A stretch of DNA of 64,000 nucleotides from Neobacillus ginsengisoli (GCF_030813055.1 NZ_JAUSTW010000002.1:124001-188000), one strand, 5' to 3'; shown: positions 13,072 through 21,376, counted from the stretch's first letter. A program made the numbers and translations. Notes: a model not told the origin generated them from the sequence alone.

Positions 13072-13105
13072 GATCTGCAAATTTGTTTATTAATAATACC
13101 ACATA

Positions 13106-13134
13106 AAGAAGCTGACCATTGGCCAGCCTCTTTT
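13106..13134. terminator. Bidirectional terminator
   Basis: AAGAAGCTGACC and GGCCAGCCTCTT form a hairpin with two mismatches; a T-rich tail follows on the plus strand. It lies between converging genes. Confidence 0.7.
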
Positions 13135-13180
13135 ATTTTGGTAGAAGTAAAAAGTAAACGATGTGATAATGGCGATAATA

Positions 13181-13552
13181 TTATGATTGATTGTTAACGT
13201 TTTTAAAAATGTTAATTGCAAATACAATGATGCCTAATACCATCAAAGTGCCGCCGGTAGCTACAGCAGGAGTGGCCGCAGTAACGCCTGAAACTAAAAA
13301 GGCAAGTCCAATCATCATAATAGGCAGGCTAATATTGTGGAGCCAGAAGTGTACCTTTGCCAAGGTTGTTTCGCTTGCTTTTGGAAACGCCACATAAATA
13401 AGACCGGCAAGTGCCATTGACATCCAGCCTAACAAACTAATATGGACATGAACAGGAGTGAAATCGAATTTTTCCGTCATCGACATATACATCCCAAGGC
13501 AAACTCCAATGACAAAATACACAACCGAAATTTTAATGAATTTTATTCCCAT
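13181..13552 (-). CDS. Four-helix membrane protein resembling a heme-copper oxidase subunit I segment
   Basis: The 123-residue protein has four hydrophobic helices. Helix 2 begins FTPVHVHISLLGWMSMALAG and helix 3 is preceded by HFWLHN, the His arrangement typical of short proteins annotated as cytochrome-oxidase-like in bacilli. Full oxidases have twelve helices, so this is a stand-alone module; it may bind heme but no activity can be claimed. The frame is open to 13609, but the ATG at 13552 lies seven bases after GGAGG and is preferred. No other oxidase genes are nearby. Confidence 0.65.
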   Translation of the reverse strand: MGIKFIKISVVYFVIGVCLGMYMSMTEKFDFTPVHVHISLLGWMSMALAGLIYVAFPKASETTLAKVHFWLHNISLPIMMIGLAFLVSGVTAATPAVATGGTLMVLGIIVFAINIFKNVNNQS

Positions 13553-13671
13553 TCTCCAGCCTCCCATTTTCTTAAAAATAGTGACTACAGTACTAAATAT
13601 GTCGATCATTTTTGAAAAAGAACTCCTTTTATCAGGGACAAGAATAGGTATTTTGGGTTATCGAATAAATA

Positions 13672-13703
13672 AAAAAACTACCTTGTCATTCAAGGTAGCT
13701 TTT
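13672..13703 (-). terminator. Terminator of the DUF445 gene
   Basis: ACTACCTTG / CAAGGTAGCT pair around TCATT, followed on the minus strand by a run of seven T. Confidence 0.88.
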
Positions 13704-13719
13704 ATGCCGTTTGTTATTC

Positions 13720-14976
13720 TTAAAAAAACGATTTTATGCCAATTAAGAAAAGGCCAATAATAAAACCGCAAACTGCTCCGTTAACTCGAATCCATTGCAG
13801 ATCTTTACCAACGTTTGTCTCTATCATGTTAATTAATGTTTTATCATCTAATTTTTCCAGATTTTCTCCAACAAGTTTCCCGATTTTTGAATGATTTTTT
13901 TCAACGAAATTAGAGATTTGTTGTTTAATCCATGTTTCAATTACAACCACTTTTTCTTCATCTGTTTTTAAGTTATCTAAACCTTTTTTTAAGAGTGGTA
14001 GAATAAAGTTAGTGTAAAAGATAGGATCTTCCACAAAAACATAAGCTTTTTGTTTTAAATGGTTGATAAAGTCGATTATTCTCTCTTCAAGTTTCGATTC
14101 AGAAACAAGCTGGCTTTTTAAATCATCCAGTTCTTTTAAAAGGTTTTCATCGCTTTTTATATTTTCCAGCTTATTATTTACATACTTGAGTAATGTGTGA
14201 CGATTCCTGTTATCAGGGTCCTGAAAACTATTTACCCCTTTTTGAATCAAATTTTGAATAATATTGCCTAATTTTTCTTCGTTCACTAGATTGCTAAACG
14301 ATTTTAATGCAAATTGCATGAAACCGTCTGCTTTAATATTTTCAATTGCATCCACTGCCATACTGCCGAGCCGATACTTTGTACTCTCTCTCTGTGACCA
14401 TTCGTCAATTTCTTTAAGGATATAATCAAGTGCTTTTTCATCGTATTTTCTTTTCGAAATTTGGTCAATCATTAAAGCCAGGTACTTTTTAATATCCAAT
14501 TCGCTAAGCTTCGTTTTCAATTCTTGTTGGACCATTGGTGCTATTTTTTCACTATCTATTGAATGAATTAGGTGTTGAATTATCTTGTTAAAATTAACTT
14601 GTAAGGAGTGTGAGTATAATTCTTTATCGATAATGCCAAATAGCTTTTCAGTAAAACGAGAACCGGCTATTTTTTTTCGAATACTTTCTTTTGTTAGCCA
14701 ATCATTTTCGACCATTGAGATAATGGTTGCGGTTATTCTTTGGCGGTTTTTTGGTAATAGAGCGGTATGTGGAATCGGAATTCCTAATGGATGGCGGAAT
14801 AATGCCGTAACGGCAAACCAATCTGCCAGTCCTCCAACTAATCCTGCTTCGAACCCCCCTTGTAGGATCGTCACCCAAAGTGAGTGTTGTAATGGAACGG
14901 TTGCGATAAATCCTATTCCCATCACAGCAAGAGAAATGGTCGCTAAATGCTGTGATTTTTTCTTACGATTTGACAT
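13720..14976 (-). CDS. DUF445 family membrane protein (YjiN-like)
   Basis: The 418-residue protein has a hydrophobic hairpin at the N-terminus and a final membrane helix (VNGAVCGFIIGLFLIGI). The conserved DUF445 block follows the first helix: GGLADWFAVTALFRHPLGIP. The middle is a long, charged helical region probably forming a coiled coil. Function is unknown for the family; the architecture suggests a membrane-tethered scaffold. It is not the UPF0754 protein YheB of B. subtilis, whose N-terminal motif differs. It is monocistronic with its own terminator. Confidence 0.8.
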   Translation of the reverse strand: MSNRKKKSQHLATISLAVMGIGFIATVPLQHSLWVTILQGGFEAGLVGGLADWFAVTALFRHPLGIPIPHTALLPKNRQRITATIISMVENDWLTKESIRKKIAGSRFTEKLFGIIDKELYSHSLQVNFNKIIQHLIHSIDSEKIAPMVQQELKTKLSELDIKKYLALMIDQISKRKYDEKALDYILKEIDEWSQRESTKYRLGSMAVDAIENIKADGFMQFALKSFSNLVNEEKLGNIIQNLIQKGVNSFQDPDNRNRHTLLKYVNNKLENIKSDENLLKELDDLKSQLVSESKLEERIIDFINHLKQKAYVFVEDPIFYTNFILPLLKKGLDNLKTDEEKVVVIETWIKQQISNFVEKNHSKIGKLVGENLEKLDDKTLINMIETNVGKDLQWIRVNGAVCGFIIGLFLIGIKSFF

Positions 14977-15145
14977 GTTTTGAATCCCTCATCTTCTAGA
15001 TTAAATATTGATCTCTATTGCTATTATCTCAATTTTAATGAAAAAAAAGCAATTATGTTGATAAAAGCTTTTAAAGTTATCTAGCATTTTTTAGAAATTT
15101 TAAGTAAATTGGTCTTAAGAAATAAAAAAGGGAGTAGGTGAAAAA

Positions 15146-15844
15146 ATGAGAATTCTAGTTGTTGAGGATAATGAAGGTGTTTGCTATATGCTTGAAATGT
15201 TTTTTATGAAAGAAAAGTATAAAGGCGAATTTGTCCACAATGGTCTGGAGGGCTATGAGCGTTTTCGTGGAGGAGATTGGGACTTACTCATTATAGATTG
15301 GATGCTGCCTGGAATGGACGGTGTGAGCTTATGTAAGAAAATAAGAGAGATAAGCAATGTCCCGATTATTATACTAACTGCAAAGGATAGTGAATCTGAT
15401 CAAGTATTGGGTCTGGAGATGGGGGCGGATGATTATGTTACAAAGCCGTTTAGTCCGCTTACTTTAATGGCAAGAATAAAAGCAGTATCGAGGAGGTTTT
15501 TACAGGATGTAAAAAAAAATGAACGACAATACTTGGACACCGCTCATTTTAAAATTAGTAAAGAAACAAGAGAAGTATTTTTAAATGGCGAAAAGATCGA
15601 AAGTCTAACACCAAAGGAATTCGATTTATTATTCTTTTTTATCCAAAACCAACGACAGGTTTTTTCCCGTGAACAATTATTGGAAAAGGTGTGGGGATAC
15701 CAGTTTTATGGCGATGAACGGACAGTTGATGTACATGTAAAAAGGTTAAGAAAGAAGATCGGCACAATCGAGCAGCCTTTTATTCATACTGTTTGGGGAG
15801 TCGGATATAAATTTGATGAATCTGCTCAAAGGGTTGAGGTTTAA
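15146..15844 (+). CDS. OmpR/PhoB-family response regulator (orphan)
   Basis: The 232-residue protein has an N-terminal receiver with the acidic pair ED (residues 7-8), phospho-acceptor Asp51 in IIDWMLPGMDG, the Thr in IILTAKD and Lys in YVTKPFSP. The C-terminal winged helix (about residues 130-228) has the hallmark LTPKEFDLLFFF and DVHVKRLRKKI, ending HTVWGVGYKF. No histidine kinase gene is next to it, so its partner must be encoded elsewhere; the kinase at 21426-22562 is a different (sporulation-kinase-like) class and 5.6 kb away. Target genes are unknown. Confidence 0.9.
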   Translation: MRILVVEDNEGVCYMLEMFFMKEKYKGEFVHNGLEGYERFRGGDWDLLIIDWMLPGMDGVSLCKKIREISNVPIIILTAKDSESDQVLGLEMGADDYVTKPFSPLTLMARIKAVSRRFLQDVKKNERQYLDTAHFKISKETREVFLNGEKIESLTPKEFDLLFFFIQNQRQVFSREQLLEKVWGYQFYGDERTVDVHVKRLRKKIGTIEQPFIHTVWGVGYKFDESAQRVEV

Positions 15845-15855
15845 ATTTGAAAATG

Positions 15856-15894
15856 AAAAAGGTATCCACTCTTTATGAATGGTTACCTTTTTTT
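15856..15894 (+). terminator. Terminator after the response regulator gene
   Basis: AAAAAGGTATCCA pairs with TGGTTACCTTTTTT around an ACTCTTTATGAA loop. Confidence 0.78.
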
Positions 15895-15909
15895 AAGTGA
15901 CTAATATAG

Positions 15910-16221
15910 TTAATTGATTGTTGAATGGTTCTCTTCTTTATAAGTTATTTCCAGCTCATCAAAAAGATCGTCTGCTGAGAGGTATGTTTCAGTTTCTTCG
16001 AAAAACCAAACATCGTTGCCTTCTACATAGAAAGTGATACCGTTTATTTCTATTGTATATCCTGCATTTGTTGGTGTTTCAGCTGAAAAAGCAAGGCTAT
16101 ACCCTTTATTTTTTCGTCCGAATCCGGCATATTGCGGAAACATCCGAATACTGAAGGCTTTGTCGAAATCAAATTCTTTTTTGAACCATGTGGAAGCTTT
16201 TTCATCGATAGAAATAATCAT
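15910..16221 (-). CDS. yneR: HesB-like protein YneR
   Basis: The 103-residue protein belongs to the HesB/IscA fold family (MIISIDEKASTWFKKEF, then IRMFPQYAGFG and YTIEINGITFYVE). It lacks all three Cys that A-type iron-sulfur carriers use, as does the B. subtilis YneR subfamily, so cluster binding is unlikely. Function is unknown. A single gene, convergent with the response-regulator gene. The ribosome site (GGTTGG) is weak. Confidence 0.78.
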   Translation of the reverse strand: MIISIDEKASTWFKKEFDFDKAFSIRMFPQYAGFGRKNKGYSLAFSAETPTNAGYTIEINGITFYVEGNDVWFFEETETYLSADDLFDELEITYKEENHSTIN

Positions 16222-16263
16222 ATTTACACCAACCTTTTTCTAATGGATTTAAGTTTCAAAAAA

Positions 16264-16305
16264 GAAATGGAGGTGTAAATGAAAGGGAAAAGGTTTCTCC
16301 ATTTC
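16264..16305. other. Perfect 9-bp inverted repeat in the yneR upstream region
   Basis: GAAATGGAG (16264-16272) and CTCCATTTC (16297-16305) flank a 24-base purine-rich loop. It could be a leader hairpin or an sRNA terminus; nothing else is recognisable in this 282-base gap. Confidence 0.4.
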
Positions 16306-16503
16306 CTTATATGACAAGCCTAAATCTTTTTGCGAAATTTGACTATGATAATTTTCACATCATTCCTTATAGAATGACGATGTAAAAAAATGTTCATATT
16401 TCATTTGAAAAACCTTCCATAAATCAATTGTTGCTGTTTTTGTAACATATGAGTAGTAAAAATGGTGATAAAATAAGGAAAACCGAAAAAGGAGTTTTTG
16501 ACA

Positions 16504-16839
16504 ATGGAGCAAAAGCTTGAAAAGTTAAATGAACATGTAAATGATATAAAAAGTTTAATTAATACCTTTAATAAAACATTAGAAACGATTGAACAACGAC
16601 TATCGAGATTAGAAAAGGTAGATAGTATTGAGCACAGGGTTGCTGTTAACCAGATCGATCTTTCCGATATCAAGGATTCCCTACAGCGTATTGAGGATGT
16701 ACAAACTACGTTATTAAAAGGCTTGGAGAGTAAACAAGAGAACAATGAGGAAATAATCCATATTAACCGCCGCCTTGATTCACACCTTGTCAAATTGGCC
16801 AAAGCGGAGGAGGAAATCATCATTTTAAAAACAAAATAG
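16504..16839 (+). CDS. Hypothetical coiled-coil protein
   Basis: A 111-residue soluble protein is almost entirely heptad-patterned (KLEKLNEHVNDIKSLINTF, then IEQRLSRLEKV and INRRLDSHLVKLAKAEEEI). It has no enzymatic motif and no Cys. Such proteins usually oligomerise or act as spacers. The frame opens with TTG at 16498, but the ATG at 16504, nine bases after AAAGGAG, is the better start. It has its own terminator and no operon partner. I do not recognise a named homologue. Confidence 0.75.
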   Translation: MEQKLEKLNEHVNDIKSLINTFNKTLETIEQRLSRLEKVDSIEHRVAVNQIDLSDIKDSLQRIEDVQTTLLKGLESKQENNEEIIHINRRLDSHLVKLAKAEEEIIILKTK

Positions 16840-16850
16840 CCTTTCAAATA

Positions 16851-16891
16851 AAAAACAGATCAATTCTTTTTGAGGATTGATCTGTTTTTTT
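16851..16891 (+). terminator. Terminator after the coiled-coil gene
   Basis: AAAAACAGATCAAT and ATTGATCTGTTTTTTT are perfect complements around an 11-base loop. Confidence 0.92.
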
Positions 16892-16914
16892 CTGTTGGAG
16901 AATCTATATGGTTA

Positions 16915-17097
16915 TTATTTCGAGAATAGTGCCTTCAGACCTTGATAAAGCAGTGCTAAAGAGAATACTAATACTGCAAGTGCTCCGACGATATGAAAAA
17001 ATGGGAACAAACCTGATAAGAAAGATATTGCAGGTAAATTTACTAAGGCAAAGCCTGCTAATATACTAGCTAAATATAAAAGTGCTACATGCTTCAT
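16915..17097 (-). CDS. Small two-helix membrane protein
   Basis: A 60-residue protein is nearly all hydrophobic: helix 1 VALLYLASILAGFALV, helix 2 HIVGALAVLVFSLALLY, with a short basic end. A good Shine-Dalgarno (AAGGAGGGG) lies before the ATG. No named family is recognised. It is a single gene between two terminators. Confidence 0.65.
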   Translation of the reverse strand: MKHVALLYLASILAGFALVNLPAISFLSGLFPFFHIVGALAVLVFSLALLYQGLKALFSK

Positions 17098-17167
17098 GTT
17101 TCAACCCCTCCTTGCGAGTAGGATATGCAAAAGAGGGACTAGTTGATTGGTCAAATGTACATTTGCA

Positions 17168-17195
17168 AAAAAAAAGACCCTTGCGGTCTTTTTTT
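17168..17195 (-). terminator. Terminator of the downstream CNNM/CorC gene
   Basis: AAAAAAAGACC / GGTCTTTTTTT around CTTGC, symmetrical and usable in both directions. Confidence 0.9.
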
Positions 17196-17204
17196 AAAAT
17201 ATAT

Positions 17205-18557
17205 TTAAGATAATACCTCTGATTTTGGTAAAGCAATTTTTTGGATGGTTGTTTCCCCATCATTGGCTTTTTTTGTAACTTCGATATATTTTATATGATG
17301 CTCTTCCATATCAAGGATTTTAAATGTATATGAATCGTGAAGAACGACGTCGCCTTCTTTTGCTTCATAATTTTCAGTTAAGATCCAACCGCCAATCGTA
17401 TCAACATCTTCATCATCAATTGTAACTCCTAATAAGTCATTGACCTCGGAAACTAATACCTTTGAGTCAATTATATAGTGGTTTTCCTTGATTTTACGGA
17501 TCATTGGAATTTCATCCATATCAAATTCGTCGCGGATTTCGCCAACAATTTCTTCTAGAATATCTTCAACCGTAACAAGACCCGAAGTACCGCCGTATTC
17601 ATCCATTAAGATTGCCATATGCATACGGTCTTTTTGCATTTTTACTAATAAATCATGGATAGGAATTGTTTCTATTACTCTTATAATTGGACGAGTATAG
17701 TTTTCTAATGTTTGAGACGATAGTTTTTCATTCCCAATTAAATCAGTCACCATTTCCTTTATATTAACGAGCCCGATAATATGGTCTTTGTCACCATCAA
17801 TAATGGGATACCTTGTGAATTTTTCTTCACGCAATACCTGTAGAAAGGTTTCTAATGTATCATCTTTTGATAAGGATACAATTTCCGTTCTAGGGACCAT
17901 GATCTCTTTTGCAATACGATTATCAAATTCAAAAATTTTGTTTACATACTTAAACTCAGATTGGTTAATTTCACCACTTTTATAGCTTTCAGACAGGATA
18001 ATTCGAAGTTCTTCCTCCGTATGGGCAATCTCGTTTTCGGAAACAGGCTTAAGACCAAAAATGCTGGCCGTAATCCGTGCTGACCCATTCAGTATCCAGA
18101 TAATAGGATACATCATCTTATAAAAAATGATAAGCGGACGCGACATTACGAGGGTAATCATTTCAGCTTTCTGGATGGCAAGTGTTTTAGGTGCAAGCTC
18201 TCCGACCACAACATGTAAAAAGGTTATGGCTGCAAACGCAGTCCCAATTGCTAAAATATGCGTGACGCTTTCAGGAACGTTTAATGCAAGCAATAGCGGA
18301 CGAAGCAACCCTTCAATTGTCGATTCCCCAAGCCAACCTAAACCAAGAGCCGTAATCGTAATTCCTAACTGACAGGCAGATAGGTATTCATCCAGATTCG
18401 AAATCACTTTTTTGGCAGATATTGCACTTGAATTTCCCTCTTCTATTAATTGATCGATTCTTGAACTTCGAATCTTTACGATTGCAAATTCTGAAGCGAC
18501 AAAGAAAGCTGTTAAAGCAATTAAAATGGCTATAATAACCAAGTTAAATATGTCCAA
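17205..18557 (-). CDS. yhdP: CNNM/CorC-family transporter (YhdP/MpfA-like)
   Basis: The 450-residue protein has an N-terminal DUF21 membrane domain (about residues 1-190, four helices, including ASEFAIVKIRSSRIDQL), a CBS pair starting around MVPRTEIVSL and ending near VTVEDILEEIVGEI, and a C-terminal CorC_HlyC domain with DTIGGWI. Family members export or sense Mg2+ (YhdP of B. subtilis is the magnesium exporter MpfA). The start is a TTG at 18557, spaced seven bases after AAGGGA. It is preceded by a short structured leader that resembles that of the paralogue at 19211-20518. Gene order (two paralogues around a MerR gene) matches the yhdP-yhdQ-yhdT area of B. subtilis. Confidence 0.85.
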   Translation of the reverse strand: MDIFNLVIIAILIALTAFFVASEFAIVKIRSSRIDQLIEEGNSSAISAKKVISNLDEYLSACQLGITITALGLGWLGESTIEGLLRPLLLALNVPESVTHILAIGTAFAAITFLHVVVGELAPKTLAIQKAEMITLVMSRPLIIFYKMMYPIIWILNGSARITASIFGLKPVSENEIAHTEEELRIILSESYKSGEINQSEFKYVNKIFEFDNRIAKEIMVPRTEIVSLSKDDTLETFLQVLREEKFTRYPIIDGDKDHIIGLVNIKEMVTDLIGNEKLSSQTLENYTRPIIRVIETIPIHDLLVKMQKDRMHMAILMDEYGGTSGLVTVEDILEEIVGEIRDEFDMDEIPMIRKIKENHYIIDSKVLVSEVNDLLGVTIDDEDVDTIGGWILTENYEAKEGDVVLHDSYTFKILDMEEHHIKYIEVTKKANDGETTIQKIALPKSEVLS

Positions 18558-18562
18558 ATAAG

Positions 18563-18606
18563 TTCCCTTATCTCGTTGTTACACGAGTAAGGAGTCACCT
18601 CCCAGT
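18563..18606 (-). promoter_or_regulatory. Structured 5' leader of the yhdP-like gene
   Basis: In RNA sense the leader has a small hairpin GGAG-GTGA-CTCC (18602-18591), then a longer one CCTTACTCGT / ACGAGATAAGG (18592-18566) whose 3' arm contains the Shine-Dalgarno AAGGGA. The two share bases. The core GAGGTGACTCCTTACTC nearly repeats in the leader of the paralogue. Confidence 0.5.
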
Positions 18607-18636
18607 ATAATACAAAAATTAACTCGTTAAATTCAA
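18607..18636 (-). promoter_or_regulatory. Candidate sigma-A promoter of the yhdP-like gene
   Basis: TTGAAT (18636-18631) and TATTAT (18612-18607), 18 bp apart, lie over the end of the MerR gene and would start transcription at the first hairpin of the leader. Confidence 0.5.
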
Positions 18637-19037
18637 AAGGGATTTCATTAAAGCGTTCCCCTGTATATTGAAAGTAGTTGAAAACTCTTCCTTCTGCTGC
18701 TGATCTAACTTTTCCAATAAGAGTTGAAGTACACATAATTCATTTTGCAGCTGTTTCATTTGCTGCGTGACAGCTTTAACGTGTTTTTCCACTTCTGAAT
18801 CTCGGAGTTTCTTAGTTTTTCTAATCTCTAGCTTTCTTCTAATCTCGTCTAATGGATAATGCAGACTCTTACATTCTTCGATAAACTTTAAATCGCTAAT
18901 CGATTCATCTGAATAAATTCGGTAATTGGATTTAGAACGTTCTGCCCGGAGTAACCCAATAGACGTGTAATAGTCAATTGTTCGTTTCGAAACCATGGCT
19001 ATTTCTGCTATTTCACCAATTCGATAGACAGCCCCAT
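18619..19037 (-). pseudogene. MerR-family regulator with apparent frameshift in its N-terminal helix-turn-helix
   Basis: The main frame encodes VSKRTIDYYTSIGLLRAERS, SNYRIYSDESI and a C-terminal coiled coil, a MerR protein of about 139 residues. The ribosome site GAGGTG and ATG at 19037 are followed by GGGG and then, one frame off, by codons for YRIGEIAEIAM, which is exactly the missing first half of the DNA-binding domain. One extra G in the G run (19032-19035) would restore a complete protein. So this is a one-base deletion, a slippage site or a sequencing error. No Cys pair typical of CueR-type metal sensors is seen. An ATG at codon level inside would give only 125 residues with a broken wing. 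Confidence 0.75.
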
Positions 19038-19071
19038 CGTATCACCTCGAGTAATTATAAAATTAACAATA

Positions 19072-19100
19072 ATTATAATGAATTTAAACCGTACAGTCAA
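19072..19100 (-). promoter_or_regulatory. Sigma-A promoter of the MerR gene
   Basis: TTGACT (19100-19095) and TATAAT (19077-19072) with a 17-bp spacer, about 35 bp before the ATG. Confidence 0.75.
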
Positions 19101-19201
19101 ACGTTTCGGTTAGTAAACGAGTTTATATCAACATTTTATGGAAAAATGATACTTTATATGAATGACATAATCGAAATATTCTAAAAAATAAAATTAAAAA
19201 T

Positions 19202-19226
19202 AACGCCGCCCTATTCGGGTGACGTT
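19202..19226 (-). terminator. Terminator of the yhdT-like gene
   Basis: On the minus strand AACGTCACCC pairs with GGGCGGCGTT (one mismatch pair region) followed by ATTTTTAATTTT; it overlaps the stop codon. Confidence 0.7.
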
Positions 19227-20518
19227 GATAATTTTTTTACTTCCATATAAAGAATATGATGGCCTTCATTTTCAGTGATTTGGAACTGAAATCCATCCTT
19301 TTCGATTGCATCTCCTTTATGGACATCAAATTTTTGTGTTAAAAACCATCCACCGATGGTGTCTACATCTTCCTCTTCAAGGGTGGTGCCTAAAAGATCA
19401 TTTACTTCGCTAATGAGTACCTTTCCATCTAATATAAAATGACCTTCACCCTTTTTCTGTATGAGAGGGAGTTCATCCATATCAAATTCGTCGCGGATTT
19501 CACCGACAATTTCTTCGAGAATATCTTCAACCGTAACTATACCTGCTGTACCGCCATACTCATCGGATAATACGGCCATGTGGGATTGGCTCTTTTGCAG
19601 TTTAACCAATAATTCATGGATGGGAATAGTTTCAATCACATGGATGACAGGTTTTAAATAGGGCATAAGCGGTCCTTTTTCAACGCATCTATCTTGAATA
19701 CAATCCGTTAGAATCTCTTTAATATTAACAATTCCATAAATATTGTCTTTGTCACCGTCTATAACGGGGTAACGGGTATATTTTTCTTCCTTTACGACTT
19801 CAATTATCTCGTCCATTGTTGCATCTTTGGAAAGAGTGACAAGCTCAGTCCTAGGTACCATGATTTCCTTGGCAATTCGATTATCAAATTCAAAAATTCT
19901 ATTTACATAGCGATATTCTGATTGATTTATTTCTCCACTTTCATAGCTTTGGGAAAGAATCATCCGAAGTTCTTCTTCTGAAAGGACAATATCTTGTTCT
20001 GAAGCAGGTTTAATACCAAAAAGTCCTGTTACAAATCTTGCTGAGCGATTCAGAGCCCAAATAAAAGGATACATCACTCTATAAAACAAAATAAGAGCTG
20101 GGGCAAAAAGCAACATGATTTCCTCAGCCTTTTGAATTGCAAAGGTTTTTGGGGATAATTCCCCGATAACTACATTGAAAAAAGTAATAATTAAAAAGGC
20201 TGCAATAAAGGATACGATCTGTTTAAGCGACGATGGTAATAGGATCCCGTCAAAAATAGGCTCCAATAACTTTCTAATTGTAGGTTCTCCCAGCCAGCCT
20301 AATATTAAAGAAGTTATCGTGATCCCTACTTGTGTTGCCGATAAATACCCGTCTAAATTAGATAAAACCTTTTTTGCTGCTTCTGCTTTTTCATTTCCTT
20401 CTGATAGTAATTGATCAATCCGTGTTGTGCGTACCTTTATCATTGCAAATTCTGAAGAAACAAAAAATGCTGTAAAAGCAATTAGAATAGCAATTAAAGC
20501 TATATTCATTCCAATCAT
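19211..20518 (-). CDS. yhdT: CNNM/CorC-family transporter (YhdT-like paralogue)
   Basis: The 435-residue protein is a close paralogue of the product of 17205-18557, with the same DUF21 domain (SSEFAMIKVRTTRIDQL), CBS pair (MVPRTELVTL to VTVEDILEEIVGEI) and CorC_HlyC domain (VDTIGGWFLTQ). Both probably act as homodimers in the membrane and handle divalent cations such as Mg2+; the substrate is inferred from the family. The ATG at 20518 is preceded by GAGGTG, which lies inside a hairpin. The gene has its own promoter, so the paralogues are regulated separately but through similar leaders. Confidence 0.83.
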   Translation of the reverse strand: MIGMNIALIAILIAFTAFFVSSEFAMIKVRTTRIDQLLSEGNEKAEAAKKVLSNLDGYLSATQVGITITSLILGWLGEPTIRKLLEPIFDGILLPSSLKQIVSFIAAFLIITFFNVVIGELSPKTFAIQKAEEIMLLFAPALILFYRVMYPFIWALNRSARFVTGLFGIKPASEQDIVLSEEELRMILSQSYESGEINQSEYRYVNRIFEFDNRIAKEIMVPRTELVTLSKDATMDEIIEVVKEEKYTRYPVIDGDKDNIYGIVNIKEILTDCIQDRCVEKGPLMPYLKPVIHVIETIPIHELLVKLQKSQSHMAVLSDEYGGTAGIVTVEDILEEIVGEIRDEFDMDELPLIQKKGEGHFILDGKVLISEVNDLLGTTLEEEDVDTIGGWFLTQKFDVHKGDAIEKDGFQFQITENEGHHILYMEVKKLSTSPE

Positions 20519-20522
20519 TTAA

Positions 20523-20566
20523 CACCTCACAAGGGTAAGGTTGCCACCTCACTTAAAAAATCTCTG
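20523..20566 (-). promoter_or_regulatory. Structured 5' leader of the yhdT-like gene
   Basis: RNA-sense hairpin AGGT-GGCA-ACCT (20549-20538) competes with ACCTTAC / GTGAGGT (20541-20524). The second one hides the Shine-Dalgarno GAGGTG. The core GAGGTGGCAACCTTACCC parallels the other leader. Confidence 0.5.
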
Positions 20567-20573
20567 TGCTTTC

Positions 20574-20579
20574 ATTATA
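20574..20579 (-). promoter_or_regulatory. -10 element (TATAAT) of the yhdT-like gene
   Basis: A perfect TATAAT about 55 bp before the start codon; the -35 region is weak. It would start the transcript just 5' of the leader hairpins. Confidence 0.5.
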
Positions 20580-20682
20580 TCCGCTAGTTCCACTTTCTAC
20601 TTTACCGTTTACCAATAATATTACCTAATATTATTTCAAAAAAAGTATTTGTGAGCAAATATAGAGAACAATTATTTAAAAA

Positions 20683-20703
20683 AGCTGCCTTTTTTAGGCA
20701 GCT
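20683..20703 (-). terminator. Terminator of the GNAT gene
   Basis: AGCTGCCT / AGGCAGCT perfect inverted repeat, followed on the minus strand by TTTTTTAAAT. Confidence 0.85.
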
Positions 20704-20730
20704 AAGGGCTTCAAGTAATCCTTTGAAAGG

Positions 20731-21291
20731 TCAATTCAGTGGGGCTGGGGTTCCATTCCAGTCACGTACGAGCATACTGTAAACAATAAGATCATGAAAA
20801 CGTCCATGTAATTGTTCACCGTCTCTAATTTTTCCTTCCCTAACAAAGCCCAGTCTTTCAGGAATAGCCCGGCTTTTTATATTTTTTTCACCGCAGCGGA
20901 TTTCGACTCGATTTAAGCCTAATTGAAAAAATGCATAATTTAACAAGGCTTGAACGGACCGTGTCATAATTCCATGACCTTCGGCATTTTTAGCAAGATA
21001 GTAGCCTATGCTAGTCGTACTATTATGCCAATCCATTTGATGTAAGCCAATTGACCCAACGAGTTCCCCTTTATAAAGGATTCCAACGTTAAACCCATTA
21101 TTTTCAGCAAATTGTGTTAACCATAAAGGAATAATAGACTCAAAATGAAAAGGGGAGGTCATATTTTCGATCCATGGCAGCCATTCAAGCAAATGTTCAC
21201 GGTTTGTATCAATAAGCTGGAAAAGTTTAAGTGAATGTTGAAGCTGAAACAATTGTAACTCAATTTCCTTATCAACCTTTAATGTAAACAT
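20731..21291 (-). CDS. GNAT acetyltransferase, RimJ/RimL (YdaF) type
   Basis: The 186-residue protein matches ribosomal-protein-serine acetyltransferase-like enzymes: N-terminal LFQLIDTNREHLLEWLPWIE, the GNAT core IGYYLAKNAEGHGIMTRSVQ with the acetyl-CoA loop, LGLNRVEIRCGEKNIKS, and the final IPERLGFVREG. These enzymes transfer acetyl groups from acetyl-CoA to N-termini or small amines. The substrate is unknown. Single gene; AGGAGTG precedes the ATG. Confidence 0.85.
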   Translation of the reverse strand: MFTLKVDKEIELQLFQLQHSLKLFQLIDTNREHLLEWLPWIENMTSPFHFESIIPLWLTQFAENNGFNVGILYKGELVGSIGLHQMDWHNSTTSIGYYLAKNAEGHGIMTRSVQALLNYAFFQLGLNRVEIRCGEKNIKSRAIPERLGFVREGKIRDGEQLHGRFHDLIVYSMLVRDWNGTPAPLN

Positions 21292-21376
21292 GAGACACTC
21301 CTGATAAAATTAAATTTTTAGTACATCATATGCGTCATTGTTTAGGAAGGTTTAAAGGGAGGAAATATAAAAATAG

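Noticed and set aside
13720..14976. DUF445 gene as yheB
   Set aside because: YheB of B. subtilis is in UPF0754 with a different N-terminal motif (GGxTNxLAIKMLFRP type); this protein has the YjiN-like GGLADWFAVTALF block.
16281..16316. Eleven-codon ORF (MKGKRFLHFLI) after AGGTG
   Set aside because: It is too short and lies within a 9-bp inverted repeat; the hairpin is the better explanation.
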